Part shown: positions 22,901 through 32,705 of the stretch, one piece after another
How the letters are laid out: every line of letters starts with the position of its first letter
Numbering within the stretch: position 1 is the stretch's first letter
Assembly (NCBI GenBank): GCA_015179125.1
Contig: WHVA01000489.1
Span: 19,118-83,117, forward strand
Direction of reading: 5' to 3'
DNA: 64,000 bases
Source of the DNA: Gautieria morchelliformis
Taxonomy: Eukaryota > Basidiomycota > Agaricomycetes > Gomphales > Gomphaceae
Notes under the pieces: generated by a model
Database searches by the model: none
Seen by the model: only the letters and a program-made list of their open reading frames with translations
What the model was told of the DNA's origin: nothing
Translations under genes and position numbers: made by a program

Positions 22901-23452
22901 TTACTACTCGATCTCGGCTTCCACCAAAGCACAGCCGATGAATGCGTCTACATCAGGCAAGATAAGGACTCAATCGAAGTCATATCAGTATACGTGGACG
23001 ACTTCGGACTATTTGCTGATTCCAAAGGAGGAATGATTAAGCTCAAGGGGGAGCTTCATGGAAAATTCCCTTTAACAGATTTAGGAGAAATGAAGAAAAT
23101 CTTGGGAATTAGGGTTGAGAGGAATAGGGATGAGGGAACACTGATTATGTCTCAAGGACAGTACATTGACATCATACTCGATCGATTCAACATGGCTACG
23201 GCACATTCCGTATCTACACCTCTACACAAAATGATCAAACTCACAACACCTATGGACTCAACCGGTCCAACTGCTGAAGTAACCTATGCTAAAGCAATCA
23301 GATCGCTAATGTATGCAGCACTCAGCACACGACCTGATTTGGCTTTTACCGTACAACATCTGAGCCAATTCACTACTACTTATGGAGCCAAACACTGGAC
23401 GGCGATCAAGCATGCGCTCAGGTACCTCAAGGGGTCACATGACGACGGCATA
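19993..23452 (+). pseudogene. Copia-1a gag-pol polyprotein, broken
   Basis: Compared with Copia-1b the frame is broken four ways. TGA replaces CGA at about 20578 (DED*ARKAG). One A is missing from an A run near 21424. One G is missing from a G run near 22191. TGA replaces CGA near 22532 (PG*VAIGC). The Gag zinc knuckle reads CRNCGKKGQYVKDC, with Gln in place of the zinc-binding His. RT (YVDDFGLFADSK) remains readable. The sequence stops after LKGSHDDGI. RNase H is absent. It cannot make an active polyprotein. Confidence 0.95.
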
Positions 23453-23930
23453 ACACTGGAGGCATGGCAAAATTTCTCAAGTCAGGAAATCCCTTGAAAA
23501 TTCTATGGAAATTCCACGTTTCTTGAGAGTTTCCTAGGATGGGAAATTTAGAGGAAATTTAATGTTTTACAAGGGTTTCCAAAGCTCAGGAAATTGTATA
23601 AAATTGTAAAAATCTGGTCCAGGAAATCATGAGGAAACTGAGTCCAGAAACTGACAGTTTAACCATGATTTCCTGTCTAAAGAAATCATGAGTAAATTCT
23701 AAATTTCCTCAGAGTTTTTTGGTACAGGAAAATATTAGGAAATTCTGCAAATCTTGGCAGGAAATCTTGTGAAAATTTTATATTTCTCTATGATTTCCTG
23801 ACTCTGGAAATTATAGTAAATATTCAGTTTCTAGGAGGAGGAAATTCACAATATCTCAAAGATTTCCTGAGGATTTCCTGGGTTGGGGAATTGTCTAGAA
23901 ATTGGAATAGTGTGTTGACCATGCACTGGA
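23453..23930. repeat. AT-rich repeat built of GGAAAT / ATTTCC words
   Basis: About 480 bp in which AGGAAAT and its complement ATTTCCT alternate every 20-40 bp, including CAGGAAATCATGA and CATGATTTCCTG, which pair. It starts exactly where Copia-1a ends and stops just before the foldback minisatellite. No ORF. It might be a non-autonomous element or a satellite fragment. I found no clear terminal repeats. Confidence 0.6.
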
Positions 23931-24805
23931 CGGTGTGCTGGTACCGGCGCTGCCAGCGCAAGCGGTCGCTGGTACCCAGCGCTTATGGCGGTCGGTTTGC
24001 ACAAATATTATCCCACGCCCATGCCAAAGGGAAAAACTCCCGTTCACGTGGCATTGCATTTTGCGTGCACATGCAATTCACCGCAAAGTGTTGCTGGTGC
24101 TTTCTGGCACAGTCACGTGACCTGGCCTCGTCTTAAATCATGGTTTGCTAGCCTTTGAAGGCATGGAATTTTGTTTTTTTTGCTAGTATGATGGATGGGT
24201 TCTGATCATCATTATTTTCAACATTCGAGTTGTCGATGGGTTGTAACTGCGCAGGATGAGTCACCCTTTCCCAGGCTGAGGTGCAGTGAACTGCGGAGGT
24301 CATGTGATGCAGCTACAACCACCCATGTTGTGTAAGTATTTCCCACGTTGAGTTTGTTCGGACATCTATTTGGCTTTCACCGTAACTCAGCGTGGGAAAT
24401 ACTTACACAACATGGGTGGTTGTAGACGCATCACATGACCTCCGGAGTCCACTGCACCACAGCCTGGGAAAGGGTGACTCATCCTGCACAGTTACAACCC
24501 ATCGATAACTCGAATGTTGAAAATAATGATGATCAGAATCTTATGTAGGGCCAGAAAATCTACCTAGAATCATTTATAAGGGTCCCATCCATCATACTAG
24601 CCAAAAAAGAAAAATTCCCTGCCTTAAAAGGCTAGCAAATCATGATGTAAGATGAGGGCAGGTCACATGACTGTGCCAGAAAGCACCAGCGCGTGCGGGA
24701 ACACTTTGCAGTGAATTGCGCGTGCGCGCAAAATGCAATGCCGCGCAAACGGGAAATTTTCCCTTTGGCGCAGAGTCGGGATAATATTTGTGCACACCGA
24801 TCGCC

Positions 24806-24858
24806 GTAGGCGCTGTCAGCGCAGGCTTGCGCTGGTACCGGCGCTGTCAGCGCACGCT
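24806..24858. repeat. Minisatellite at the right arm of the foldback, LINE-interrupted
   Basis: Units of GGCGCTGTCAGCGC and GCGCTGGTACC, cut at the A/T-rich tail of the LINE. The array continues at 29464. Confidence 0.85.
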
Positions 24859-24899
24859 TTTTATTTTTTATTTTTATTTTTTCTCATCATTTTATTCGA

Positions 24900-26281
24900 C
24901 CGCAGGCATCATGCCTATGGTGGTTGTTGTACTGTCTCTACCTATGGTAAGCGCGGGCCTTTCCCCTCTCTCTCTGGGACTCCCGGCTTCCTGTGTCCCT
25001 GCATTGGCGACTGCACCGACGATGGGTCCTTCCACCCACCGGCCCAACCCCTTGGGAGTGTTTGTCGCTCCATGCCGCTGATCAGGTAGTTTCTCTCCTC
25101 GGTTCATTCATGTCGTGTGAGATGGTCAGGCTTGGTAAGTGCTCGGCCGCCGAAGCGGGCTGGCATGACAAAGGAGAGCGTCACAGGTGTAGGTGAGAGG
25201 ATGGGTCGTCCGGTGTTGTTCTTGTACCGCTGGTGGTGTGGCCGTCTGTTCCCGCCTTGCTGAGCCAAGTCTTGCCTATGTCGATGCGCGAGTGTCGTCT
25301 GTCATAGGGGAGTGGAGTGGGCATGGTGTGTTCATATCGATGGGTGAAATGGTCTCATAGTCGGATTTGCTTGTGTACGGGCCTCATGTGGTCTAACAGA
25401 GTGATGCTTGAATTCTTTTTTAAGCCTGAGAGGGTTGTACGTCACCGAATGTTGCTTGTAGCCTCTTTGTCGCTGCTACATATGCCAATGTCACTGTCAT
25501 AGCCTTGCGTGATCCTAAGAGCTCCTTCAGCGATTTCGACCTTCATCCCAGTCTCCTTCTCAGCGTTACTCTCGCATGTTCGTGTGCCCTGCAGTCGAAG
25601 AGGTAGTGGTGGATGGTCTCTTCCACCCTAGTGCAGGCTGGGCATAGCGGGGACTGGGATTTTCGTATGCGGTATAGGTGGCTGTTGAGCAGGATGTGCA
25701 CGGTGCGGAGCTGGGTTATGAGGCTGGTCTGTGCCCTTGTAAACCTGCTACTTCTTTGTGATAGCTCTTGGTCGGGAGACTGTCATTGATCGTCACCATC
25801 CGTGCATATCGCGGCAATGTACGTCCATTAGGGCCGCTCTGAAGCATTGGCTTGCAGCAGCTACGCTGCGGGGCAGCAGGTCTGAGGCGAGGAAAGCCAA
25901 TAGTTCACTTGCCTGGGTGCAGCCTCCCTTTGCGGCCTTCTTCGCCTCTGCATCTGCTCTTTCATTCCTACTCACATCGTCATGGCCCGAGATCCATGCG
26001 ACTCTTAGCTTGGTCTTCTGTCATCTGGATGGCGTGGCGGTCCTGTTGGCCAGCTCGTGCACATGATTGAGGATGTGTTGGGCTGGCCGTGGCTTGATGT
26101 GGCCGAGGGACTGGATGACTGCCTGGTTATCTAGGAGGATTGTCGCCGTGCCAATACCCCTTTCTTTTGACAGCAGCTCGAGTGCTAGGATGAATCCCGT
26201 GGCCTCTGCTTCATACGTAGTGTGGTCAGCTAGCGTTCCTAGGCAGTACCTTGACGTTCTGATGCCTCCCCTTGTTGTGAT
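24900..26281 (-). pseudogene. LINE RNase H, 3' part, and C-terminal region
   Basis: From 26281 the frame reads FITTRGGIRTSRYCLGTLAD, then TYEAEATGFILALELL and TILLDNQAVIQSL, which is the core of a type-I RNase H. After a TGA (about 26021) the same frame continues with LRVAWISGHDDVSRNERADA, the last RNase H motif. The stretch to the tail contains Pro/Gly-rich broken ORFs. The domain is separated from its N-terminal half (27834 onward) by an insert. Confidence 0.75.
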
Positions 26282-26704
26282 AAACACAATTATTTCACTT
26301 CAAATCGTTTATATATAAAAAGAACCTAATAAAGAAAGAAAAGAAAAACAAAAGAAAAATCAAAAAGAAACAGAAATTATATTAGACGTCGGCACAGACG
26401 ACGATCACACGAATTTATGACATGCTATATTACTCATAGATTGGGTAATATACAGGAGTTCGAGCGTCGACCACGTGTGGTCGATCAGGGACGGCGCGCC
26501 TATCAAGTGATGGCATCGGCCATGACGTCGACAGGCGCCAGGCCATAGGCACCGAGGGGTGTGGGCACCAAACGCCGCAGAGAACAATAGACTGCGCAGG
26601 AGTACAGGGTGCTGTGGAGCGACCTGAGAAAGTCACCTGCAGTATACAATACTCAATCAGCTGCTTCACAGGAAGGGCACAGAGACAGCGGCCCCATCTG
26701 CAAG

Positions 26705-26722
26705 CCCAGCATATATGCTGGG
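26705..26722. repeat. 18-bp perfect palindrome
   Basis: CCCAGCATATATGCTGGG is its own reverse complement. It is in the insert within the LINE, with no other copy noticed. Confidence 0.85.
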
Positions 26723-26785
26723 CAGGGTAGACTCAGATCCATTTTCTATTCTAATACCATGACACGTCTGACTGATTACTATCTT

Positions 26786-27279
26786 TGTAGTAGACAGGAA
26801 TTATAGGCAGTAGGTATGGACTTGTTGTTCAAAAGAATAGACTAGAAATTAATTCACTCTCTCAGTGAATTTAGTTGTCACTATAATATATTATACACTA
26901 CCTAGAAATTAATTCACTACAGAGGATTTCTAGGTCAATAATCGAAAGAACACTAGACTAATTACTTGCCTCTCTCAGTGAATTTAGTTGTCACTGAGAG
27001 AGGGGGAAATCTGTTTCACTGCGCATGTACTACTACCCGGCCCTTTAGCGCCCAAGAGCTCGCGCGTCGAAGTCGTTTCAGACTCCGCTGGGTGCAGCCG
27101 CTTGTGAAAGTAGGAATAACAAGATGAAATGGAGAGATAGGGAGTGAGTGGAAAATTTTGAAAATAACCAGAGAAATGGATGCATAATACAAGAACAAAA
27201 TGAAAAGAATTGAGAAACCACACAACAAATTGGATATATTATGCTTGATTTTGGTGCAGGAGCATAGATGCACCCAACA
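26786..27279 (+). mobile_element. S1 solo LTR copy 2, TSD ATCTT
   Basis: 494 bp from TGTAGTAGACAGG to GCACCCAACA, flanked by ATCTT at 26781-26785 and 27280-27284. A perfect 13-bp inverted repeat (CCTCTCTCAGTGA at 26969-26981, TCACTGAGAGAGG at 26991-27003) with a 9-nt loop occurs in the middle. No coding content. A left-over from LTR-LTR recombination. Confidence 0.95.
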
Positions 27280-27833
27280 ATCTTAACATCATGTGGACAG
27301 GGGCTTTGTATACTAGGTACAGATCTCTATTCCAAGGCCCAGACAATCCTAACACCATCCCCATCACCCCATGACTTTATGACTATAAATTAGTCACCCT
27401 TAGTTACAAAGTAGTTTTTCGACCCATCCATCCAATATCTTGAACACTAGTAGTTACTATCATATAGTATAAATAGCTAGTACAAATGTATGAACAAAAT
27501 AATCCAGAATCGATTATTCTGCCTCCTGAAATTACTGTAGTCTTGTTTGATAGCTACAGAGCTCAGATCTTGATAGTTTATTCTAAATCTTCGTCGAGGG
27601 TCTACTATCACTGTTTACTCTATACTACCTTAAAAGCGAACGCTTTTGATTTGACTATCCCTTGGATCGACACCGTTCTTCTGTCAACGCGGTCACGTGA
27701 CCATCATTCATCAGTGCTGGACACGCCTCGAAAGGCTTAGTCAGCACATAGACAAGGGGCGAACACAGTGATTTCAATCACTGAGCAATAGATTCTACTT
27801 GTTAAAAGGCACTAATTGACACCTTAATCCAAA

Positions 27834-28414
27834 ACCCCTTTCCTGTATAGGACTGCCGACGCAGCCGCGTTCCCGTCTATCCCCGAGCCGTCCGTGTAGA
27901 CCCTGGCATCAGAGGTGTCAGCTGATTCGGCCTCTTTGGACTCCTCTCTCGAGTCATATAGGTCAGTCTCGAAGAGTGGGGGCTGGTTCAGTGGCTGGAG
28001 CACTGGCATGATGGTTTCATAGTCAGTCGGTCGCAGGTGGAACGTGCGTATCAGGTTGTGGAGGGCGGATGGGTGACGGCAGATGTGCCTGCTGGTGCAG
28101 GTTTTGATGGGTTTGTGCAGAGGGTGGGACGCTGGAAGGGTGACCAGGCATACTGCGGCCCGATAGCAGGTGTAAAGCAGGAGGAGTTCTACTGGCAGGA
28201 CGTTGGCATGGATTTCTAGTGTGTCGGTCGCCGTGGTTTTCATGGCTCCCGTGATAGCTAGGGTCGCTATTCGCTGCACAGATGTCAGCTTTCGTACCAC
28301 CCCTACCGATCCGGTTGCCTTCTTTCTCCCTGCGTGTCTCCAGATTGGGGTGAACCAGATGTCTGCGGCGTAGGTGAATTTCGGTATCGCTACAGCGGAG
28401 TACAGTTGTCGCAT
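27834..28414 (-). pseudogene. LINE polyprotein, RT C-terminal region and start of RNase H
   Basis: In frame with the RT segment upstream. It reads MRQLYSAVAIPKFTYAADIW, typical of LINE RT thumb/connection regions, then RIATLAITGAMKTTATDTLE, and ends VYTDGSGIDGNAAASAVLYR, the first RNase H motif with its catalytic Asp, before the insert at 27833. Confidence 0.85.
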
Positions 28415-29463
28415 GTATTTTGCACGTACACCTGTTGATGGTTTAGATAGTCTGCGGAATAACAGCGTCCACTTAGCGGCTTTGGCTACAGCTTTTTCTG
28501 CCTGTATTTTCTAGCGTAGTTCTTCATCTAGAAGTACCCCTAGGAGCTTGTGCGATCCCTGGGGCTGGACCGTCACCCCCTCGTATACGAAGTCCGGTTT
28601 GACGTCAGGTAGGGTTTTACCCGGCCGCGCCAGGTCAGGGATCCTGCGGCGAGAGAAGCATACCATGGCGAATTTGCTCTTCTCAAATCTCGAGTGGTGT
28701 GTCTCTGTCCACTCTTTCGCTCCTCCAGGTTTGAGTAGCACCTCGCTCAGACTGTCGTATGCCTCCACGTAGCTGTCGCCCTCCGCGTAGAGGTTGGCGT
28801 CGTCCACGAAAGCTGCCATGGCCTGTCCCTTCGCTGAGGCTATGTCAACGAGGCCTACGTTGTAGAATAGGTATAGTATCATGGAGAGGGGGTCTCCTTG
28901 ACCTATCCCATTGTCGATGGGTAACCAGTCCAATAGGTAGCCATCAAACTTCAGCCGTGTGCATCGGTCTGTTAGCATCCTTTCAGTGAAAAGTACGTAC
29001 TCTTCCGGTACCCGTCGTTTCCGCATATTGTGTAGGAGGCGATCCGTGACGGCGTGAGGGAAGGCACCTTCTATGTCCAAGAATAGCATGACAGCGACCT
29101 TCTTGCGTCTCCATGCGCCCTTGATCTTGTTGACCACCAGGTGGAGCGAGTCTGTGGTTGTTCTGCCGGGCCTGCCCCCGAAGTGGTTGGCTGGAAGCAG
29201 GTGGTACCTTTCGGTCAGGTATACTATGTCCTCTGTGATTATTGCTGTCAGTAGTTTACCCATGGTGTTGTATAGTGCGATAGGGCGATGGGACTTCGGG
29301 GTGTTATATCTGGCCTTCCCCGGTTTCCGGAGGACCACCGTTATCCACGACTTCCACCTGTCGCTATAGGTTTGTAGTGTGAAGGCGGCTCTGTATATCC
29401 ATAGCAGGTGTCCAGCTAGTAGTTCAACTGACTCTTTGAGAACGACGTTGGGTACACTCTTGC
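28415..29463 (-). pseudogene. LINE reverse transcriptase domain
   Basis: Open from about 29463 to 28511 with HRPIALYNTMGKLLTAII, the GGRPGRTTTDSLHLVV segment, LFLDIEGAFPHAVTD (first catalytic Asp), GIGQGDPLSMILYLFYN and FVDDANLYAEG (catalytic FVDD). One TAG at about 28511 interrupts the frame (EELR*KIQAEKA), after which the same frame continues to 27824. The catalytic residues are present. Only the N-terminal part is missing. Confidence 0.88.
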
Positions 29464-29967
29464 GCTGGTGCCGGCGCTGGTGCACGTCGCAGTCAGCGCA
29501 GCGTGCCCTGGTACCCAGTGCTGTCAGCGCAGGCTTGCGCTGGTACCGGTGCTGTCAGCGCAGGCGTGCGCTGGTACCCGGCGCTGTCAGCGCAGGCGTG
29601 CGCTGGTACCCGGCGCTGTCAGCGCAGGCGTGCGCTGGTACCCGGCGCTGCCAGCGCACGCGGTCGCTGGCACCCGGCGCTGTCGGGGCAGCGTGCACTG
29701 GGGCACGTCGCTGTCAGTGCAGGCTTGCGCTGGTACTGGCGCTGTCAGTGCAGGCGTGCGCTGGTACCCAGCGCTGTCAGCACAGCGTGCGCTGGGGTGC
29801 ACGTCGCTGTCAGCGCAGGCTTCAGTGCACTCTTGCGCTGGTACCGGTGCTGTCAGCGCAGCGTGCGCTGGTGCACGTCGCTGTCAGCGCAGGCGTGCGC
29901 TGCTACTCGGCGCTGTCAGCGCACGCGTGCGCTGGTGCACATCGCAGTCAGCGCAGGCTTGTGCTGG
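29464..29967. repeat. Minisatellite array (31/32-bp unit), right arm of foldback
   Basis: About 16 units of the type GCGCTGGTACCCGGCGCTGT CAGCGCAGGCGT with variants such as GGTGCACGTCGCTG. It is the continuation of the array cut at 24858. Open frames across it are by-products of a repeat that lacks stop codons. Confidence 0.93.
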
Positions 29968-31382
29968 TGTCAAGTGTTGGTAGCTTTTATAAGTAATGGA
30001 ATTTGAGTTTGAGCCTATAACTCGAGGTTCTAAAGCTGAAGGTGATGAAGAAATGAGAATAATCCAGGAGAGCTTATGACTCGAAGCTGGCAAGGAAAAA
30101 GGGCGTAAAATCGTATTTTATTTCTGTGTATAGTCCAAGTATTTAAGCAGTGGGACATAGGAGTGAATAACAGGGGAATATGATGGTACTAGGAGTTAGG
30201 GTCAAAATATGATGTCAATAATGATGCAGTACACTCCTATATGGCTAATCTTTAGCTCAATGATGATAGGGCTGAATGTATGATAGAATAAGTGATGTCA
30301 AACTCACTGACAGGATGACTACGTGACTCGATAATTATAATAGACTCGTTTGTTCCTTGATGAGAAGATAGCATAGGATCATTCTAACAATCTCCTTATC
30401 TAGGCAAGGCCGCTGAGGCTCAGAGTCCCCCCCCCCCCCCATCATCTTGATTTGCCCAGGCGAGGATGTAGAGCAGTGAGTGACAGGACGATGCGGAGAA
30501 TGGCTAGCTCAGGCGCAGTCATCGACACTTTTTTTTCCCTCTTTACTCAACTAAGACCTTATCTATGTGGCCTAACTCAAGGGTCGCCATCACCAGTGTC
30601 CATCTAGTCGAAAATAGTTCTATGATGCGTTCATGACAAGCTCAGATGCTTGCTGCATGGCGCGGATCACAAAACATCCCATTTTACTGGTGGGTTTCCC
30701 TAGGGGATAGGCCCGTGTCATCTGGTAAGCTGGCTCACTTGACGATGATATTTCATGCTGACCTTCTTGATTCAGACCATGGTTTACATTTAAAACTTAT
30801 TTGTACATCATGAAACAAAGCATCCTTTAAGAGATGAATAGATTATGAAGCACTGTGGTGAGTTAGAACTGTAAGAAGTTTAAAAGGTAGACTCCCTTAG
30901 ATAGTACATTTCATACACGTGTATGCCATTGACACCTTTAAATACATGTGTTACCTTGGGATGGGTGAGTTAACTAGAATATATTTCTATTTGATTCAAC
31001 ATACTAAAAATACCTGGGCGGGTTTGCTTAATTAGGAAGGTTGTAGCATGAAAAATCTCCAATAATATCTTACATATTTTACATGGAAAGAACTGCAATT
31101 TAGTTTTTAAAAAATGGAGTACCAACAAAAGTATTAACAGATATCTATAAACAGAAGGAAATCATATACAATGGATTCTATTAAATGACCTTTAATTGTT
31201 TAGCATGTAACATGGAGAACTATTTCCCAGAATTGCTTTTTAATGATGGAATAGTTTCAGAAAAGATATCATTATTTAAAGATGGAGTTTTATGGGAACA
31301 TCACTTTTATTAGTAAACATCTGATATTATAGTAATTCCAAACACCCTCCTAACTGGAAATTGAAAACAGGGTGTCCCCTGA
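29968..31382. other. AT-rich DNA without a gene
   Basis: No protein-like ORF. It contains a run of 14 C (about 30427-30440) and strongly AT-rich sequence from about 30780 to 31340. The first ~420 bp start TGTCAAGTG and contain …TTCTAACA near 30389, which could be LTR edges, but no duplication supports it. Part of this stretch may be the Gypsy-E 3' LTR. Confidence 0.4.
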
Positions 31383-31383
31383 C
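31347..31383 (-). repeat. Start of the 3' LTR of Gypsy-E
   Basis: On the minus strand TGTCAGGGGACACCCTGTTT follows a purine run GAGGGGGGGTGA, the expected PPT-LTR boundary. The first ~36 bp match the solo LTR at 49845-50250. Then the two diverge abruptly, so this LTR is probably interrupted. Confidence 0.7.
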
Positions 31384-32695
31384 ATCACCCCCCCTCTAAC
31401 GTGCTGCGTCCTCGAAGCACGGGACATGAGGGATTGAAAGGCCAGCAAGCGGATTCAGCGAGGGGCACCAGGGTGTGTACTATATAACTCGTGGAGTTTG
31501 TCCGGAGCGGACACATCTTGCTCCGGGACCCACGAATCCTCCTCATACCCATACCCTTCCCATTTCACGAGGAATTGGAGTTGTCCTCGCACAAACCGGC
31601 TGTCCAGGATCCGTTCCACCACATAGTGCTCTTCCCCATCTACAATTTCTGGTGGAGGTGGCGGACGAGCCTTCTGCCCTGGAATTGGGCCCTCAAGTGC
31701 AGGGGGCAACTTCACTACGTTGAAGACGGGTTGTAGGCGGGACATGGAGTTTGGAAGTTGGAGGCAGTACACGTTCCATCCAACCCTCTGCATCACTGTG
31801 AAGGGCCCAAGGTAGCAGTGGGCAAGCTTCTGCGAAGGGTGTGTGGTGCGGATGTCACTTGCATCTAGATACACCTTGTCTCCAACTTGGTACTCTGGGG
31901 CAGGAACCTGCCGTTGGTTGTAGTACCTTGCCATGTCATTCTTGGCCTTCGCAAGGGCAGACTTGGCTTCCGAAAGGGTGGAGTCCATGCGGTCTCGGAA
32001 CTCATTGACTGTCTTGAGTCAGGACTCTGCCTGGTGTGGTTCGAAGCCCATCCGCGGGTGTCATCCAGAGTCGAGCATAAAGGGAGTCTGTTGTGTGGCC
32101 GAATGTACATGGTTGTTGTATTAGAATTCCGCCAGTGGAAGTAACTTGTCCCAGTCATTCTGCCTCTCATTGACAAAGAGGCGGAGATATTGCTCCAGCT
32201 CCTGATTGACCTGTTGCGTCTGTCCGTCACCCTGTGGATGGTATGCTGTGGTGGCAGCCAGCATCATGCCGAGCAGGCGGTAGAGCTCCTGAGTCAGTTC
32301 TGCAACAAACTGTGGACCTCAGTCGGAAACGACTTGCTTCAGGAGCCCATGCAACTTCCAGACATGCGCAAGGAACAGGCGGGCCGCTCCAAGGGCTGTG
32401 ATTGTCGTGTGTGTCGGAATGAAGTGGGACACCTTGCTTACCGAGTCCACGACATTCATAATTGTGTCGTAGCCATGAGACTCTGGGAGTTCAATGATGA
32501 AGTTGACACTGATGGTGTCCCAGCGGGATTCTGGAATCGGGAGTGGAACGAGCTCTACGACAGGCGGATGTCGCTGTGCTTTGGTCCGGAGACAAAGGTT
32601 GCACATCTTCACGTACTGTCCAATGTAGCGGGCCATCTGAGGCCACCAGGAGTTCCGAGCTACTAACTCTAGCATCTTCCACCTGTGGTGTTGGG
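31383..32695 (-). mobile_element. Gypsy-E: fragment of a second Ty3/Gypsy family, minus strand
   Basis: Only the integrase and chromodomain end of pol plus the PPT/LTR boundary remain. Sequence is unlike the integrase of Gypsy-A/B/D. The upstream edge (about 32695) joins an ORF3 fragment of the Gypsy-A/B family directly, with no LTR between them. Confidence 0.85.
31455..31988 (-). pseudogene. Gypsy-E integrase C-terminus with chromodomain
   Basis: 177 codons. The front part (AKAKNDMARYYNQRQVPAPE, VGDKVYLDASDI, LGPFTVMQRVG) is the integrase GPY/F-type region. The end (HYVVERILDSRFVRGQLQF, VKWEGYGYEEDSWVPEQDV) is a clear chromodomain with the aromatic and WEGY positions present. Chromodomains bind methylated histone tails in chromoviruses. 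The upstream integrase is in another frame. Confidence 0.88.
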
Positions 32696-32705
32696 GGTGC
32701 CGCAC
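32000..32705 (-). pseudogene. Gypsy-E integrase zinc finger and core, broken
   Basis: The segment at 32319-32705 has RNSWWPQMARYIGQYVKMCN with CNLC, the integrase zinc-finger cysteines, then DTISVNFIIELP and YDTIMNVVDSVSKVSHFIP. The first core Asp is replaced by Asn (VNFI), and a TGA follows QVVSD. The rest of the core (to about 32000) is shifted in frame. The first zinc-finger His lies beyond the break at about 32695. Confidence 0.8.

Larger units (their letters stand above)
19680..23452 (+). mobile_element. Copia-1a: Ty1/Copia element, decayed, 3' end lost
   Basis: A 223-bp 5' LTR, primer-binding site, gag, protease, integrase and reverse transcriptase are collinear with the intact Copia-1b (34050-38547). 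The match ends near 23452 inside the RT-RNase H region, where an unrelated AT-rich repeat begins. RNase H and the 3' LTR are missing, so no target duplication can be tested. The left 5 bp are GGTAG. Confidence 0.95.
26282..27833. mobile_element. Insert splitting the LINE RNase H
   Basis: About 1.55 kb of non-coding DNA interrupts the RNase H frame between …AVLYRKG and (V)FITTRGG. It includes an A-rich tract (about 26330-26371), an 18-bp perfect palindrome at 26705-26722, a TATA-like AGTATAAATAGC near 27468 and an imperfect hairpin GTGCTG…CAGCAC near 27712-27745. An S1 solo LTR lies inside it. I could not define its ends to the base or find a TSD. It is probably a non-autonomous element or solo LTR of about 1.05 kb before the S1 insertion. 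Confidence 0.55.
24859..29463 (-). mobile_element. LINE (non-LTR retrotransposon) with RNase H, minus strand, 5'-truncated
   Basis: The minus strand carries an RT followed by an RNase H domain, the layout of fungal Tad1-like LINEs. The element ends at 24859 in an A-rich tail (T/A run on the plus strand, 24859-24895), as expected for target-primed reverse transcription. Endonuclease and the RT N-terminus are missing, the usual 5' truncation. Both edges lie in the same minisatellite, so it inserted into the foldback arm. The 5' edge is accurate only to about 20 bp. No TSD can be defined inside the repeats. Confidence 0.85.
23931..29967. mobile_element. Foldback element with minisatellite-tipped arms, split by a LINE
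   Basis: The left arm (about 23936-24354) is the reverse complement of the right arm (about 24384-24858). The innermost ~42 bp pair with about one mismatch (24313-24354 with 24384-24425), around a loop of about 30 bp. The outer end of each arm carries the GCGCTGGTACC minisatellite: about two units on the left, and on the right a short stretch to 24858 that resumes at 29464-29967 beyond the LINE. The loop (TTCGGACATCTATTTGGC) and arms match both arms of the 33.5-49.2 kb element, so this looks like its internally deleted relative. It encodes no protein of its own. Confidence 0.8.

Noticed and set aside
29968-30389. LTR with TGTCAAGTG start and TTCTAACA end
   Set aside because: Flanks GCTGG and ATCTC do not match, no PBS follows and no second copy was noticed.
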